Part shown: positions 16,531 through 26,561 of the stretch, piece by piece
Layout: every line of letters starts with the position of its first letter
Position numbering within the stretch: the stretch's first letter is position 1
Assembly: GCA_040381215.1 (NCBI GenBank)
Contig: JBEIHO010000002.1
Coordinates: forward strand, 1 to 64,000
Reading direction: 5' to 3'
DNA: 64,000 nt
Source: SZUA-430 sp040381215
GTDB lineage: Bacteria > Pseudomonadota > Alphaproteobacteria > Micropepsales > Micropepsaceae
Notes under the pieces: generated by a model
Told to the model about the DNA's origin: nothing
The model's database searches: none
What the model saw: only the letters and a program-made list of their open reading frames with translations
Program-made: the position numbers and the translations under genes

Positions 16531-18180
16531 CTATCGGCTCTGCTGCAGTGCCTTCAATTTTTCCTTGTCGTGGCTGGCCTTTTCGAATTCGCCGAGGCTG
16601 ACATAGGCCTTGGCGCGATTTTCATAGGGCAACGGCTCGTCGGGCGCGAGGCGGATCGCATCGGTGTAGTCGGCGATCGCTGCCAACCAGTCGCCCTGGT
16701 TGCCTCGCGCACGGCCGCGCGCATTGAAGTACCGCCATTGCGTTGGATCGATCGCTATAGCGGCAGACAGATCGGCATTCGCGCGCTCGGGCCGGCCAGC
16801 CTCCCGATGGGCAAGACCCCGATAGTACAATGCCGTGCTATCCTTGGGATCCTTCTGCAGGACCTTGTCCAGATCCTTCATCGCGAGCTCGTGCTTGCCA
16901 TGCAGCAGGAGCACTTCAGCGCGGTTTCTGTAGTAGAGCATATCATCCGGGGAAAGCCTGATGGCGGCAGCGTAGTCTGCTTCGGCTTCGGCCAATCGGG
17001 AGGTGTTTCCGTAGACGACGCCCCGGTCATTGAAGGCTTCGTGGTAATCCGGCTTGAGGCGGATGGCCTCCGAATAATCGGCGAGGGCACCGTTGTCATT
17101 GCCTGCGTCGGAGCGTATCGCGCCACGATTGAAGAATGCTTCGGGGTCCGATGGATACTGCTTTATAGCCTCGCTCATGTCTGCTTCGGCGCGGACGAGA
17201 TCTTCCTTCTTCCAGTGGGACAAGCCGCGCAGGAAGTAGGCCATTCCATAATCCGGGATCAGGCGTATAGCTTGTGTGAAGTCCGCGATTGCTGCATCGA
17301 AATTTTCAAGCTGGTTCTGCACATGGCCGCGCCCGTAATAGGCACGGGCGATTTCTGCGTCGATCTCGATGGCCTTGTTGAAATCCTGCAAGGCAGCAGG
17401 GAGGTTTTTCAGCTCGACGTGATCCCATGCCCTTCCGATGAATGAATTGCTGGCTTTGGGATCTACGCGGATGGACTCGCTGTAGTCCTTGGCGGCGAGT
17501 TCCCATTTGCGCATGTCGTCGTGAACCTGGGCGCGTCCATGGAAGTACTTTGCTTCGGTGGCATCGATGGCGATCGCACTGCTGAAATCAGCCAGCGCGC
17601 CATCAAGCTGCTTGAGATGGCTCTTCCTGAGCCAGGCGCGCTCGAACAGCGCATCGGCAAACTTGGGCTCGATCTTCAGGGCCTGGTTGAAGTCCTGGAG
17701 TGCGCCATCGAAATCCTTCATCTCGGCGCGTCCAAAGCCGCGGGCATAGAAATTGCGGGCGCTCTTGGGGTCGAGGCTGATGGCCTGAGAAAAGTCCGCG
17801 TCGGCTTCCTTCAACTTGTTCCCGTAGAGCTGCGCCCATCCCCTGCCCCGAAATGCGAGCGCATAGCCGGGACGGATTCGAATGGCTTCGGAAAAGTCCG
17901 CGAGAGCCTTTGCCAGATCGTCAGAGTCACTGTGTGCCCAGGCCCTGCCGAACCAGGCTTCGGCGAAGGCTGCGTCCTGCTCTATTGCCCGCGTGTAGTG
18001 TGCAATGGCAGCCTTCTGGTCGTTCTTTTCAGCCGCTGCCTCGCCGCTCTCGAAAGCCTTCTGGGCTTCGGCATTGACGGATTGCGGCGTTTGTTTTTGC
18101 TCATCGGCCTCTGCCGGAACGGGCAGCAAGATACTGACGGCGAGCAGCAGTGCGGCGAGCTTTCCCTTGAACCCAAGCAT
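16531..18180 (-). CDS. Secreted tetratricopeptide-repeat protein
   Basis: A 549-residue protein with a Sec signal (about residues 1-25, ending VPAEA) and then roughly 14 consecutive TPR units from about residue 35 to the end. Repeats carry typical patterns such as ADFSQAISLDPKS, ADYSEAIRLKPDY and AYYGRGHVQNQ. TPR solenoids scaffold protein-protein contacts; no catalytic domain is present. Its stop is 121 bp upstream of the TadG-like copy 2 on the same strand, so a shared envelope function is possible but unproven. A charged KEKLKALQQSR tail ends the protein. Confidence 0.85.
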   Translation of the reverse strand: MLGFKGKLAALLLAVSILLPVPAEADEQKQTPQSVNAEAQKAFESGEAAAEKNDQKAAIAHYTRAIEQDAAFAEAWFGRAWAHSDSDDLAKALADFSEAIRIRPGYALAFRGRGWAQLYGNKLKEADADFSQAISLDPKSARNFYARGFGRAEMKDFDGALQDFNQALKIEPKFADALFERAWLRKSHLKQLDGALADFSSAIAIDATEAKYFHGRAQVHDDMRKWELAAKDYSESIRVDPKASNSFIGRAWDHVELKNLPAALQDFNKAIEIDAEIARAYYGRGHVQNQLENFDAAIADFTQAIRLIPDYGMAYFLRGLSHWKKEDLVRAEADMSEAIKQYPSDPEAFFNRGAIRSDAGNDNGALADYSEAIRLKPDYHEAFNDRGVVYGNTSRLAEAEADYAAAIRLSPDDMLYYRNRAEVLLLHGKHELAMKDLDKVLQKDPKDSTALYYRGLAHREAGRPERANADLSAAIAIDPTQWRYFNARGRARGNQGDWLAAIADYTDAIRLAPDEPLPYENRAKAYVSLGEFEKASHDKEKLKALQQSR

Positions 18181-18341
18181 GTTCCTGTGCCTTCCCCCCC
18201 AAGCGCCCCTGAACGCTATTAGGCCTGCGGCGCAACAAACAAGCCGAATTTGGCAAGGGCAAGTGCCTGATGTTAACCAGTGATCGCATTTGTTAACCCT
18301 GCCCCTCTAGTTTGCGGTTGAAATCACGGGCGGAGCTGCGC

Positions 18342-19271
18342 TTGCCGAAACAATGCATCCTGATTGGTGCGCCGGTGGATTCCGGGCAGAGGACGCAAGG
18401 CTGCATCATGGGGCCTTCGGCCTATCGCGTTGCGGGACTTGCCAGCACGATACGAGAGCTTGGGCATGGCGTGGAGGATTGGGGCGATGTTTCGCCAGCC
18501 CCTGCCGCACAGGCGGTAGCCCTGTCCCCGCACGTCCATGCGGCGGCCGAGACTGTGGCATGGACCCATGCGCTTCGTGCGATTGCCGAGCGCGCCATGC
18601 AGACGGGGCGCTTTCCGATCTTCATGGGTGGAGACCACGCCATGTCGCTTGGGACGGTGGCCGGGATTGCTTCACAGGCACATGCCTCCGGGCGGAAGCT
18701 CTTCATCCTCTGGCTTGATGCGCATTCCGACATTCACACACCGCAGAGTTCCTCCTCCGGAAATTTTCACGGCATGCCGGTTGGGTACATTGCGGGCAGA
18801 CCGGGGTTTGACGGGTTCCCGCCGTTCCCGCACCCGATCCCCGAAGAAAACATCTGCCTGTTTGGCTTGCGTTCCATCGACCCGGCAGAGCAGTCCGCGC
18901 TGCAGGGGCGTGCCTATCATGTCAACGACATGCGCGTTCTCGACGAGCGAGGGATCGTGGCGCCCTTGCGGGCTTTCCTCGAGAGGGTCGCGCACGAGAA
19001 AGGCATGCTGCATGTATCGCTGGATGTCGATTTCCTCGATCCATCGATCGCGCCGGGCGTCGGAACGACGGTGCCGGGCGGCATCACGTTCCGCGAGGCG
19101 CATCTGGTCATGGAACTCCTGCACGAGCAGAACCTTGTCACTTCGCTCGATCTGGCCGAGCTGAACCCGTTCCTCGACGAGCGCGGCCGCACGGCCCGGC
19201 TGATGGTGGACCTGGTGGGCAGCCTGATGGGACGCAAGGTCTTCGACCGGCCAACGCAGGGCGCGGGTTGA
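18342..19271 (+). CDS. rocF: Arginase
   Basis: Hydrolyses arginine to ornithine and urea using a binuclear manganese centre. With the TTG start at 18342 (GGAG 6 bases upstream) it is 309 residues, the normal arginase size; TTG codons at 18312 and 18318 have poorer ribosome sites. Metal-ligand motifs are intact: GGDHAMSLGT near residue 100, DAHSDIHT near 125 and SLDVDFLDPSIAPG near 230. The ornithine cyclodeaminase gene starts 4 bases after the stop, so ornithine would pass on to proline. Confidence 0.95.
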   Translation: MPKQCILIGAPVDSGQRTQGCIMGPSAYRVAGLASTIRELGHGVEDWGDVSPAPAAQAVALSPHVHAAAETVAWTHALRAIAERAMQTGRFPIFMGGDHAMSLGTVAGIASQAHASGRKLFILWLDAHSDIHTPQSSSSGNFHGMPVGYIAGRPGFDGFPPFPHPIPEENICLFGLRSIDPAEQSALQGRAYHVNDMRVLDERGIVAPLRAFLERVAHEKGMLHVSLDVDFLDPSIAPGVGTTVPGGITFREAHLVMELLHEQNLVTSLDLAELNPFLDERGRTARLMVDLVGSLMGRKVFDRPTQGAG

Positions 19272-19275
19272 TGCC

Positions 19276-20325
19276 ATGAGCGCCCCGTCCCGCCTCGCCC
19301 TCGTTCCCTTCCTCAGCGTCGAGAACATGATGCGCCTGGTGCTGCATCTCGGCGTCGAGCGCGTTCTTGCAGATCTCGCGTCGGAGATCGAGGCGCACTT
19401 CCTGCGGTGGGAACACTTCGACAAGACACCCCGCGTGGCCAGCCACTCGCCCGTGGGCGTGATCGAACTGATGCCGACGTCGGATGGAGCCCTCTATGGC
19501 TTCAAGTACGTGAACGGCCACCCCAAGAACATGCAGGCGGGATTGCAGACGGTGACTGCCTTTGGCGTGCTGGCGGACGTCTCGACCGGCTATCCGCTGC
19601 TGGTCTCGGAAATGACGATCCTGACGGCGTTGCGGACGGCGGCGACCTCGGCGATGGCGGCGCGCCACCTCGCGCCAGCGGGCGCGCGCGTGATGGCCAT
19701 GATCGGGAATGGCGCGCAGTCCGAATTCCAGGCGCTGGCTTTTCGTGCCATCTGCGGCATCGACCATGTGCGTCTTTACGACATCGATCCCCTCGCCACG
19801 CAAAAATGCGCATCGAACCTGGCGGGATCGGGATTGCATGTCACCGCCTGCCGGTCGGCAGAGGCTGCGATCGAGGGCGCGCAGATCATCACGACCTGCA
19901 CCGCCGACAAGCAGTATGCGACGATCCTGACCGACAACATGGTCGGCGGCGGCGTCCATATCAACGCAATCGGCGGCGACTGCCCGGGCAAGACCGAACT
20001 GCACCGCGACATCCTGCTGCGGTCCGACATTTTCGTCGAGTACGCGCCACAGACGCGCATCGAAGGCGAGATCCAGCAACTGGCGCCGGATCATCCTGTC
20101 ACTGAATTATGGGAAGTGATGGCCGGACGGGCGCGCGGACGGACGCGGGCAGACCAGGTCACGCTGTTCGACGGCGTCGGTTTCGCGATCGAGGACTTTG
20201 CCGCGCTGCGCTATGTGCATGACCGGGTCGCCGGCACGGGGTTCGTGCAGAACCTGGACATGATCGCGGATCCGGATGATCCCCGTGACCTCTACGGGAT
20301 GCTGATGCGCGCAAAATCATCGTGA
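19276..20325 (+). CDS. Ornithine cyclodeaminase
   Basis: Converts ornithine to proline and ammonia with bound NAD; member of the OCD/mu-crystallin family, 349 residues. The substrate part includes FKYVNGHPKNM, as in bacterial OCDs. The NAD-binding Rossmann motif is IGNGAQSEFQALAF near residue 145 and TALRTAATSAMAA precedes it. The C-terminal block TLFDGVGFAIEDFAALR is typical. It lies 4 bases after the arginase gene, making a two-step arginine-to-proline route that frees nitrogen. Confidence 0.94.
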   Translation: MSAPSRLALVPFLSVENMMRLVLHLGVERVLADLASEIEAHFLRWEHFDKTPRVASHSPVGVIELMPTSDGALYGFKYVNGHPKNMQAGLQTVTAFGVLADVSTGYPLLVSEMTILTALRTAATSAMAARHLAPAGARVMAMIGNGAQSEFQALAFRAICGIDHVRLYDIDPLATQKCASNLAGSGLHVTACRSAEAAIEGAQIITTCTADKQYATILTDNMVGGGVHINAIGGDCPGKTELHRDILLRSDIFVEYAPQTRIEGEIQQLAPDHPVTELWEVMAGRARGRTRADQVTLFDGVGFAIEDFAALRYVHDRVAGTGFVQNLDMIADPDDPRDLYGMLMRAKSS

Positions 20326-20492
20326 CGCTGGCGCCTGTGGAAAACGCGCAGGCGGCGTCCATGAGGTCGCGCAAAACCCGGGTCTTTTGGGCTTTTGGTC
20401 GCATTACATCTTCGTAGGTTGAATGCGGCCCGGCGGTGCATTAGCTATTGCAGCATAAAATTGTGCACCGCAGCAAATTTCCGGAGTTCGTC

Positions 20493-20699
20493 ATGAAGAA
20501 TGTCATGATCGCGTCTGCCTTCGCCATTTCGCTGGCGGGCCTGGCATCAACGGCAAAGGCCGACAACTTCCTCGTTTCACTGCTGCAGAGCGTCCGCTGG
20601 CAACCGCCCAAGTGCACCGCGCCGGAAGTGCTGACGCAGGTCAAGGACCGCGCCGGCAACATCCATTTCGTTTGCCGGAAGCCGAAGACCGCGCAATAG
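20493..20699 (+). CDS. Small secreted protein, 68 residues
   Basis: Short exported protein starting at ATG 20493 with GGAG 6 bases upstream. The signal peptide covers about residues 1-23, with cleavage near TAKA-D. The 45-residue mature part holds two cysteines (PPKC and HFVCRKP), which may form one disulphide. No family recognised. It stands alone between the ornithine cyclodeaminase and the beta-propeller gene. Confidence 0.65.
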   Translation: MKNVMIASAFAISLAGLASTAKADNFLVSLLQSVRWQPPKCTAPEVLTQVKDRAGNIHFVCRKPKTAQ

Positions 20700-20856
20700 A
20701 CAGCGGAAGCACTCACAGGCGATCATCCCCTGCCCGCGCTTCACAATGGCGCATGGCCGCGCTGTCACCCGGTCGCGTCTTGTCGTGGTAAACGTCCCAG
20801 TTCGGCCGCAATTGACCGCGATGGTCGCGCGGACTGCCACCCTCCGAGGACGTTTC

Positions 20857-22815
20857 ATGATGCTTCCTGGCCTGATGCGAAAGCCTGCTATCGCCGTTCT
20901 GGCAGCCTCTCTTGTCGTGTCGCTGGTAGCGCCCGCGATCGCCGATAGTGGCGCAACCCCGACGCGCAGCGTCAGTGCACCCCAAAAGACGCTGAAACCC
21001 TTCGGATCCGAGAAGGAACTTCTCGCATTCCTCAAGGCCCGCCAGAAAAAGCCAGAGACCCGCAAGTTCTACCCGCCCAGCGCGCCGCCGCCGCCGCCCG
21101 CGCCTGTACCCACCGCTGCAGCCGAGGCATCAACGTCGGCTGACGGGGCAAGCAGCATCACCAACACGCAGGAAGCCGGCGTCGACGAAGGCGGGATCGT
21201 GAAGATGAAGGGCGACCTTCTGGTCGTTCTCAGGCGGGGACGCCTTTTCACGGTGTCCACGCGCGGCGGTGGCCTGTCGCCGATCGACGCCATCGACGCC
21301 TTCCCACCGGGCATCAATCCTCGTGGCGACTGGTACGACGAGATGCTGATTGCCGGCGATCGCGTGATCGTCATCGGTTACAGCTATGGACGTGGCGGCA
21401 CGGAGATCAATCGCTTCCGCCTGGGCAGTGATGGAAAACTTGCCTATGAAGATACGTATCATCTGCGGTCGAATGATTATTACTCATCGCGCAATTATGC
21501 GTCGCGGCTGATTGGAACGCGCCTTGTTGTCTATACGCCGCTCTATCTGCCGTGGAACGCATGGGAGAACATGAACTGGTTGCCTGCCCTGCGCCGCTGG
21601 CGCGGGACTTCGGCGGAGGGGTCTTTTACCCCCACGGCGTCGGCAACCAGCATCTTCGTGCCGCACAATACGCTGTCGTCGACAAAAATGCCCACAGCGC
21701 TGCACTCGGTTACATCGTGCGACCTGGCGGCGGCTGAGCTCGCCTGCAATGCCACGGGCGTGATGGGCGGTTCCGGACGCACGTTCTATGTCTCATCCAC
21801 TGCCGTCTACGTCTGGGTTGGTGCCTCCGGCCTTGTCATTGAAGACCGCAAGGAACCGACGGCCGTTCTCTATCGCATGCCCCTGGACGGCGGTGCGCCT
21901 TCTGCCATCGGCGTGCGCGGCATGCCGACCGACCAGTTCTCGTTCCGCGAGGACGCGCAGGACGGCATTCTCAACGTGCTGGTACGCAGCGAAGGCGGTG
22001 GCGATGCCATGTGGCGCCCGGAGTTCTCGTCGGGCACGGTTTCGCTGTTGCGCGTGACGCTCAATGCCTTCAACGACGGTGCTGCCGAGGCTGACCGGAA
22101 GGCTTACCGCCTGCTGCCCGACACGGACGGTAATCGTTGGGCGTTCCAGAACCGCTTTGTGGGCGACTATGTGCTTTACGGCAAGGGAGCTGGTTGGGGC
22201 GGTCCGCTCCAGCAGACCACGGTCGTCGCGGCGTCCGTCCGCGGCGCGTCGCTGGCCGTCATTCCGCTTTCACACGGTGTGGATCGCATCGAGGCGATGG
22301 GACGCGAGGCGGTGGTTATCGGCGGTGACGGACGGGACCTGCACTTCCGCGCCATCGAACTGACCGCTGGCTCCATTCCTCAAGTCGGTGATGCCTACAT
22401 CATGGAAGGCGCCTCGCAGGGTGAGACCCGGAGCCACGCCTTCTTCTTCAAGCCGGAGGCCGTGGCTGATGCCCGGGACAAGAGCGCGGGTCTGATGGGC
22501 TTGCCTGTCACGCGGGCGGGACGGCCGGGTTTCATGCAACTGGTCGAGAACTCGTCTGCCATCGTGTTCGTGCGACGGTCGGGGCGGCGGTTTGCGCCGC
22601 TCGGCGAACTTGTGGCGAATGACGCGGCGGTCGTCGCCGATGGCTGCCAGGCATCCTGCGTCGACTGGTATGGCAACTCGCGGCCGATCTTCGTGGGATC
22701 GAGAACCTTCGCGCTGATGGGCTACGAGCTCGTCGAGGGCAAGGTGTCCTCGCGCAGGATCAAGGAAATCCGACGCGTGTCGTTCGCACCCGCGCCGGCC
22801 CGTCCTGCCAATTAA
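20857..22815 (+). CDS. Secreted C-terminal beta-propeller-domain protein
   Basis: A 652-residue protein of the 'secreted protein with C-terminal beta-propeller' family (Beta_propel). Start ATG 20857 has GAGGA 6 bases upstream; the longer in-frame start at 20746 adds residues before the signal peptide without a ribosome site. A hydrophobic signal (AIAVLAASLVVSLVAPAIA) is followed by a Pro/Ala linker (about 70-95), then the family hallmark NTQEAGVDEGGIVKMKGD and repeated propeller blades. Six cysteines occur in paired positions such as SCDLAAAELAC and GCQASC. Function is unknown; the location is periplasmic or outside the cell. Confidence 0.8.
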   Translation: MMLPGLMRKPAIAVLAASLVVSLVAPAIADSGATPTRSVSAPQKTLKPFGSEKELLAFLKARQKKPETRKFYPPSAPPPPPAPVPTAAAEASTSADGASSITNTQEAGVDEGGIVKMKGDLLVVLRRGRLFTVSTRGGGLSPIDAIDAFPPGINPRGDWYDEMLIAGDRVIVIGYSYGRGGTEINRFRLGSDGKLAYEDTYHLRSNDYYSSRNYASRLIGTRLVVYTPLYLPWNAWENMNWLPALRRWRGTSAEGSFTPTASATSIFVPHNTLSSTKMPTALHSVTSCDLAAAELACNATGVMGGSGRTFYVSSTAVYVWVGASGLVIEDRKEPTAVLYRMPLDGGAPSAIGVRGMPTDQFSFREDAQDGILNVLVRSEGGGDAMWRPEFSSGTVSLLRVTLNAFNDGAAEADRKAYRLLPDTDGNRWAFQNRFVGDYVLYGKGAGWGGPLQQTTVVAASVRGASLAVIPLSHGVDRIEAMGREAVVIGGDGRDLHFRAIELTAGSIPQVGDAYIMEGASQGETRSHAFFFKPEAVADARDKSAGLMGLPVTRAGRPGFMQLVENSSAIVFVRRSGRRFAPLGELVANDAAVVADGCQASCVDWYGNSRPIFVGSRTFALMGYELVEGKVSSRRIKEIRRVSFAPAPARPAN

Positions 22816-22869
22816 ATGACAGGTCACCGCGATCCAATGGTCGCGGTGACCCTCTTCCCTTGAGAAATC

Positions 22870-23550
22870 CTACCAGGACCGGCCCTTGGCGGATGACGAC
22901 TTCAGCGCGGCATCATAGGACTTGAGCGCTGCATTGAGCTGGGCTGGCGTTGGCAGAACGGCGCGGACTGGTCCCTGACCCTGGCCGTAGGACAGGTTCT
23001 GCACCGTGCCCGGCAGGCCCCGCGAGGCCACGATCTGCGAGCTGAAATGCTTGATCCCGTCTCGCACCAGGTTCGCGTAGACCGCGATGTTCATGCCAAG
23101 GTTCTTGCGCGTTACACCGCTGTCGACCAATACGCCACGTCCGAAGGCGATGACCTTGTCATCGACCTTGATCGACGTTGCAAAGAAGCTGTCGGTGTTG
23201 CGGGCGTTGATCATGTCGGCGGTGATGCCGCTTGCTCCCATATCGACGAAGATCAGCATCACGAGGCTCAGGCACTTGCCCGGCCTGATGTCGCAGCCAG
23301 TGATGCCAAACACATAGGGCAGATTGCCATCGACAAAGGTGACCACCGGGTTGTTTTCGCCCTCACGGATCTGCGCATCCTTCACGCCCATCTCGACGAC
23401 CAGCGCCTTCACGGACTCCGGCGTGATGGTGTCGATGACCGCGCTCGGGTTGGCTATCTTGAGGTCAGCTTCCTGTGCCGCAGCGGGTGCGGGCGTCAGG
23501 CATGCGAACGCCGCGAGAGCGGCGAAGGTCGAGGCAAGTGTGTTGCGCAT
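22870..23550 (-). CDS. Exported YbjN-like protein
   Basis: A 226-residue protein with a Sec signal ending near APAAAQ. The mature N-terminal half (SAVIDTITPESVKALVVEMG, then VVTFVDGNLPYVFGITGC) resembles the YbjN fold, related to type III secretion chaperones, found as exported versions in alphaproteobacteria. Two cysteines (GCDIRPGKC) lie close together. The start is placed at ATG 23550 because GGAG lies 6 bases upstream; the ATG at 23562 overlaps that site. It converges with the beta-propeller gene. Function unknown. Confidence 0.7.
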   Translation of the reverse strand: MRNTLASTFAALAAFACLTPAPAAAQEADLKIANPSAVIDTITPESVKALVVEMGVKDAQIREGENNPVVTFVDGNLPYVFGITGCDIRPGKCLSLVMLIFVDMGASGITADMINARNTDSFFATSIKVDDKVIAFGRGVLVDSGVTRKNLGMNIAVYANLVRDGIKHFSSQIVASRGLPGTVQNLSYGQGQGPVRAVLPTPAQLNAALKSYDAALKSSSAKGRSW

Positions 23551-23765
23551 CGGGATCTCCATCGTGTGCAGGCTTGAAGCCTAAGCAGGCCTGCCACTCA
23601 TGACAAAGGCAAAATTTGACCTCTCCACGCTGGTCCCTGCACGCGAAGGTCGTCCCTGGCACGTGCTCTCTCGGCGATGGCGGGGAAAGCCGACCGACGC
23701 GCGAACTGCCCGCGCCCCGGAACGCAAGGGTTGCAGCCAGGCGTGAGACAGTCCTTACACGATCC

Positions 23766-24893
23766 TCAAGGCGGATCGATGTCACCGGCGGCGTAGGCGC
23801 TTGTGATCGTGGCGACATGGCTTGCCAGGCTGCCGGCAGCAATTGCATCGCGCAGGCCCTGCATCAGGTCCTGATAATGGGTGAGGTTGTGCCAGGTGAT
23901 CAGCATCGAAGCGAGGATCTCCTCTGCCTTCACAAGATGATGCAGGTAGGCGCGTGAATACTGGCGGCAGGCAGGACAGCGACAGCCTTCCTCCAAGGGA
24001 CGCTGGTCATCGGTGTGGCGTGCATTGCGCAGGTTTACAGGGCCTCGCTTGGTGAAGGCCTGCCCGTTGCGACCCGACCGCGTCGGAAGCACACAGTCGA
24101 ACATGTCGATGCCCCGCACGACGGCGCCGACAATGTCGAGTGGCTTTCCCACGCCCATCAGGTAGCGGGGTCGATCGACGGGCAGGTGGGGAACGGTGAA
24201 GTCGAGGACGTCGAACATGCGCTCCTGCCCCTCGCCGACGGCGAGGCCTCCAACCGCATAGCCGGGAAAACCGATCTGCTGCAGCGCCGCGGCCGATCGC
24301 GCGCGCAGGTGCGGATAGACGCTGCCTTGCACGATCCCGAACAAGGCGCGGCCCGGCGCTTCATGGAAGGCAGCCTTGGACCGCCGCGCCCATCGGGTCG
24401 ATAGTTCCATCGAGGTTTCGGCCTGTGCCTCGGTCGCCGGAAACGGCGTGCACTCGTCGAGCACCATGTGAATGTCGGAACCCAGAAGGGCCTGGATCTC
24501 CATGGAGCGCTCGGGCGTGAGCAGGTAGTGCGCCCCATCGACATGCGACTGGAACGAAACCCCGTTCTCGTCGAGTTTGCGCAACTGTGCCAGCGACATG
24601 ACCTGGAACCCGCCGGAGTCGGTGAGTATGGGGCGCGGCCAGTTCATCATTCGATGCAGGCCACCCAGCCGCGCGACGCGTTCGGCGGACGGCCGCAGCA
24701 TCAAATGGTAGGTATTGCCGAGGACGATGTCGGCGCCCGTCTCGCGCACGCTCTCGGGCAGCATCGCCTTCACGGTGCCTGCGGTTCCAACGGGCATGAA
24801 GGCTGGCGTCCGGATTTCGCCGCGCACGGTGCGGATCAGGCCCGTCCGGGCGGTGCCATCGGTGGCGTGGACGTTGAATGTAAAGCCGGTCAT
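23766..24893 (-). CDS. tgt: Queuine tRNA-ribosyltransferase (TGT)
   Basis: Exchanges guanine-34 for preQ1 in the anticodon of GUN tRNAs. 375 residues, standard length. The nucleophile Asp lies in DMFDCVLPTRSGRNG near residue 265, and the zinc site CRCPACRQYSRAYLHH near 305. The N-terminal VGTAGTVKAMLPE and the segment ILTDSGGFQVMSL are also diagnostic. Its ATG overlaps the queA stop (ATGA), so the two queuosine steps are translationally coupled. Confidence 0.97.
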   Translation of the reverse strand: MTGFTFNVHATDGTARTGLIRTVRGEIRTPAFMPVGTAGTVKAMLPESVRETGADIVLGNTYHLMLRPSAERVARLGGLHRMMNWPRPILTDSGGFQVMSLAQLRKLDENGVSFQSHVDGAHYLLTPERSMEIQALLGSDIHMVLDECTPFPATEAQAETSMELSTRWARRSKAAFHEAPGRALFGIVQGSVYPHLRARSAAALQQIGFPGYAVGGLAVGEGQERMFDVLDFTVPHLPVDRPRYLMGVGKPLDIVGAVVRGIDMFDCVLPTRSGRNGQAFTKRGPVNLRNARHTDDQRPLEEGCRCPACRQYSRAYLHHLVKAEEILASMLITWHNLTHYQDLMQGLRDAIAAGSLASHVATITSAYAAGDIDPP

Positions 24894-25945
24894 GCCGGAT
24901 TGCGTATCAGAAGACAGGCGTCACCGTAAGAATAGAAGCGGAAGCGCCGGGCGATGGCGTGATCGTAGGCTGCGCGCATGGTCTTGAGGCCACAGAACGC
25001 GGACACCAGCATGAACAGCGTCGAGCGCGGGAGATGGAAATTCGTCAGCAGCATGTCGGCGGTGCGAAACCGGTAACCCGGCGTGATGAAGATGCTTGTA
25101 TCACCGGACCAGGCCGCAAGGGTGGGCGCACTCGCCGTCTCGACGGTGCGAAGGCTGGTCGTGCCGACGCAAAGGACGCGGTTGCCACGCGCCCTCGCTG
25201 CGGCGACGGCGGTGGCCGTCTCATGGGGGACGTCGCCCCACTCCGCGTGCATGACGTGGTCGCTGGTATCGTCCACCTTGACGGGCAGAAACGTCCCGGC
25301 ACCAACATGCAGCGTCACATGGCGACGTTCGACGCCCCGCGCTGCGAGCGCTGCGAGGAGTTCCGGCGTGAAGTGCAAGCCCGCCGTCGGTGCGGCGACC
25401 GAGCCGTCCACCCGCGCGAAGATCGTCTGGTAGTCGGTGCCGTCCTGCGCATCGACGGTGCGACGCCCGGCAATGTAGGGCGGCAGCGGCATGGTGCCGT
25501 GGCGCGCGATGGCACTGTCGAGACCTGCGCCGGCGCAGTTGAAGGCAAGCAGGATTTCTCCCCCCTCGCGCTTGGCTTCGACTGTCGCCACGAAATCGGG
25601 CGAGAATGCGATCGCGTCTCCCACCTCCAGCTTGCGCCCCGGCTTGGCGAAAGCAGCCCAACGCTGCGCGTCATGTCGCTTGTGCAGCGTCACATCAATT
25701 CGGGCTTCCGCCGAGGCCCCGCGCGCCGGCCGGGTGCCGGACAACTGCGCGGGGATCACGCGCGTGTCATTGAAGACGCCGACATCTCCGGAGGCCAGAA
25801 GCGATGGCAAATCGCGCAGGGTGGCTTCCTCGAAGGAGGTTGCGCCCTCGCGGATGACGAGCAAGCGCGCGGCCTCTCGTGGCACCGCGGGCCTGAGCGC
25901 TATCAGGTCGGTGGGTAACTCGAAGTCGAAGTCATCGACGCGCAA
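24890..25945 (-). CDS. queA: S-adenosylmethionine:tRNA ribosyltransferase-isomerase QueA
   Basis: Adds the epoxycyclopentanediol unit from S-adenosylmethionine to preQ1-tRNA in queuosine synthesis. 351 residues, normal. Typical blocks are the N-terminus DDFDFELPTDLIALRPA, FNDTRVIPAQLSG, HVGAGTFLPVKVDD and the late TNFHLPRSTLFMLVSAFCG. The first codon is TTG, and the family N-terminus begins exactly there. It starts 7 bases after the coaD stop and overlaps tgt by four bases. Confidence 0.96.
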   Translation of the reverse strand: MRVDDFDFELPTDLIALRPAVPREAARLLVIREGATSFEEATLRDLPSLLASGDVGVFNDTRVIPAQLSGTRPARGASAEARIDVTLHKRHDAQRWAAFAKPGRKLEVGDAIAFSPDFVATVEAKREGGEILLAFNCAGAGLDSAIARHGTMPLPPYIAGRRTVDAQDGTDYQTIFARVDGSVAAPTAGLHFTPELLAALAARGVERRHVTLHVGAGTFLPVKVDDTSDHVMHAEWGDVPHETATAVAAARARGNRVLCVGTTSLRTVETASAPTLAAWSGDTSIFITPGYRFRTADMLLTNFHLPRSTLFMLVSAFCGLKTMRAAYDHAIARRFRFYSYGDACLLIRNPA

Positions 25946-25952
25946 GCCAAAC

Positions 25953-26477
25953 CTATTTCCGGCCGGCAGCAGCCTTGCGCTGCTCCATGCGCTGGATGAC
26001 CTTCTTCATCACATAGGGAGAGGTGAAGTGCGAGATGTCGCCGCCCAGCGACGCGATCTCCTTGACCAGGCGCGAGGCAATGGACTGGTGCTCAGCGCCC
26101 GCCATCAGGAACACGGTCTCGATGTCGCGGTTAAGCTGCATGTTCATGCCAACCATCTGGAACTCGTATTCGAAGTCCGAGACGGCGCGCAGGCCGCGGA
26201 TGATTGTCTGGGCTCCCACCTTCTCGGCAAAGTGCATCAGCAGGACGTCGAAAGGCTCAACCGTGATGGTCACGCCCGCCTTCTTTGCAATTCGCGCGGT
26301 TTCGTGGCGCACCATTTCCACGCGCTCTTCAAGCGTGAACAACGGTCCCTTGGCCTCGTTGATGGCAACACCGATCACGAGATGATCAACCAGCTTGACG
26401 GCGCGCTCGATGATGTCGAGATGACCGTTGGTGATCGGGTCAAAAGTGCCCGGATAGAGCCCCGTCCGTTTCGTCAT
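25953..26477 (-). CDS. coaD: Pantetheine-phosphate adenylyltransferase CoaD
   Basis: Fourth enzyme of coenzyme A synthesis, a nucleotidyltransferase of 174 residues. The (T/H)xGH-type nucleotide site is YPGTFDPITNGHLDII near the N-terminus; RGLRAVSDFEYEFQM is the conserved phosphopantetheine region, and SIASRLVKEIASLGGDIS is the C-terminal signature segment. It lies between gyrA and queA. In many alphaproteobacteria a peptidyl-prolyl isomerase gene sits between coaD and queA; it is absent here. Confidence 0.97.
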   Translation of the reverse strand: MTKRTGLYPGTFDPITNGHLDIIERAVKLVDHLVIGVAINEAKGPLFTLEERVEMVRHETARIAKKAGVTITVEPFDVLLMHFAEKVGAQTIIRGLRAVSDFEYEFQMVGMNMQLNRDIETVFLMAGAEHQSIASRLVKEIASLGGDISHFTSPYVMKKVIQRMEQRKAAAGRK

Positions 26478-26561
26478 GCTGCTGATGTCCCCTTCGAACG
26501 CAACGGAGTGGCATCATATCGCGAGTCTGCGTCGACGAAACGTGTGTTTTTCAAGCACATG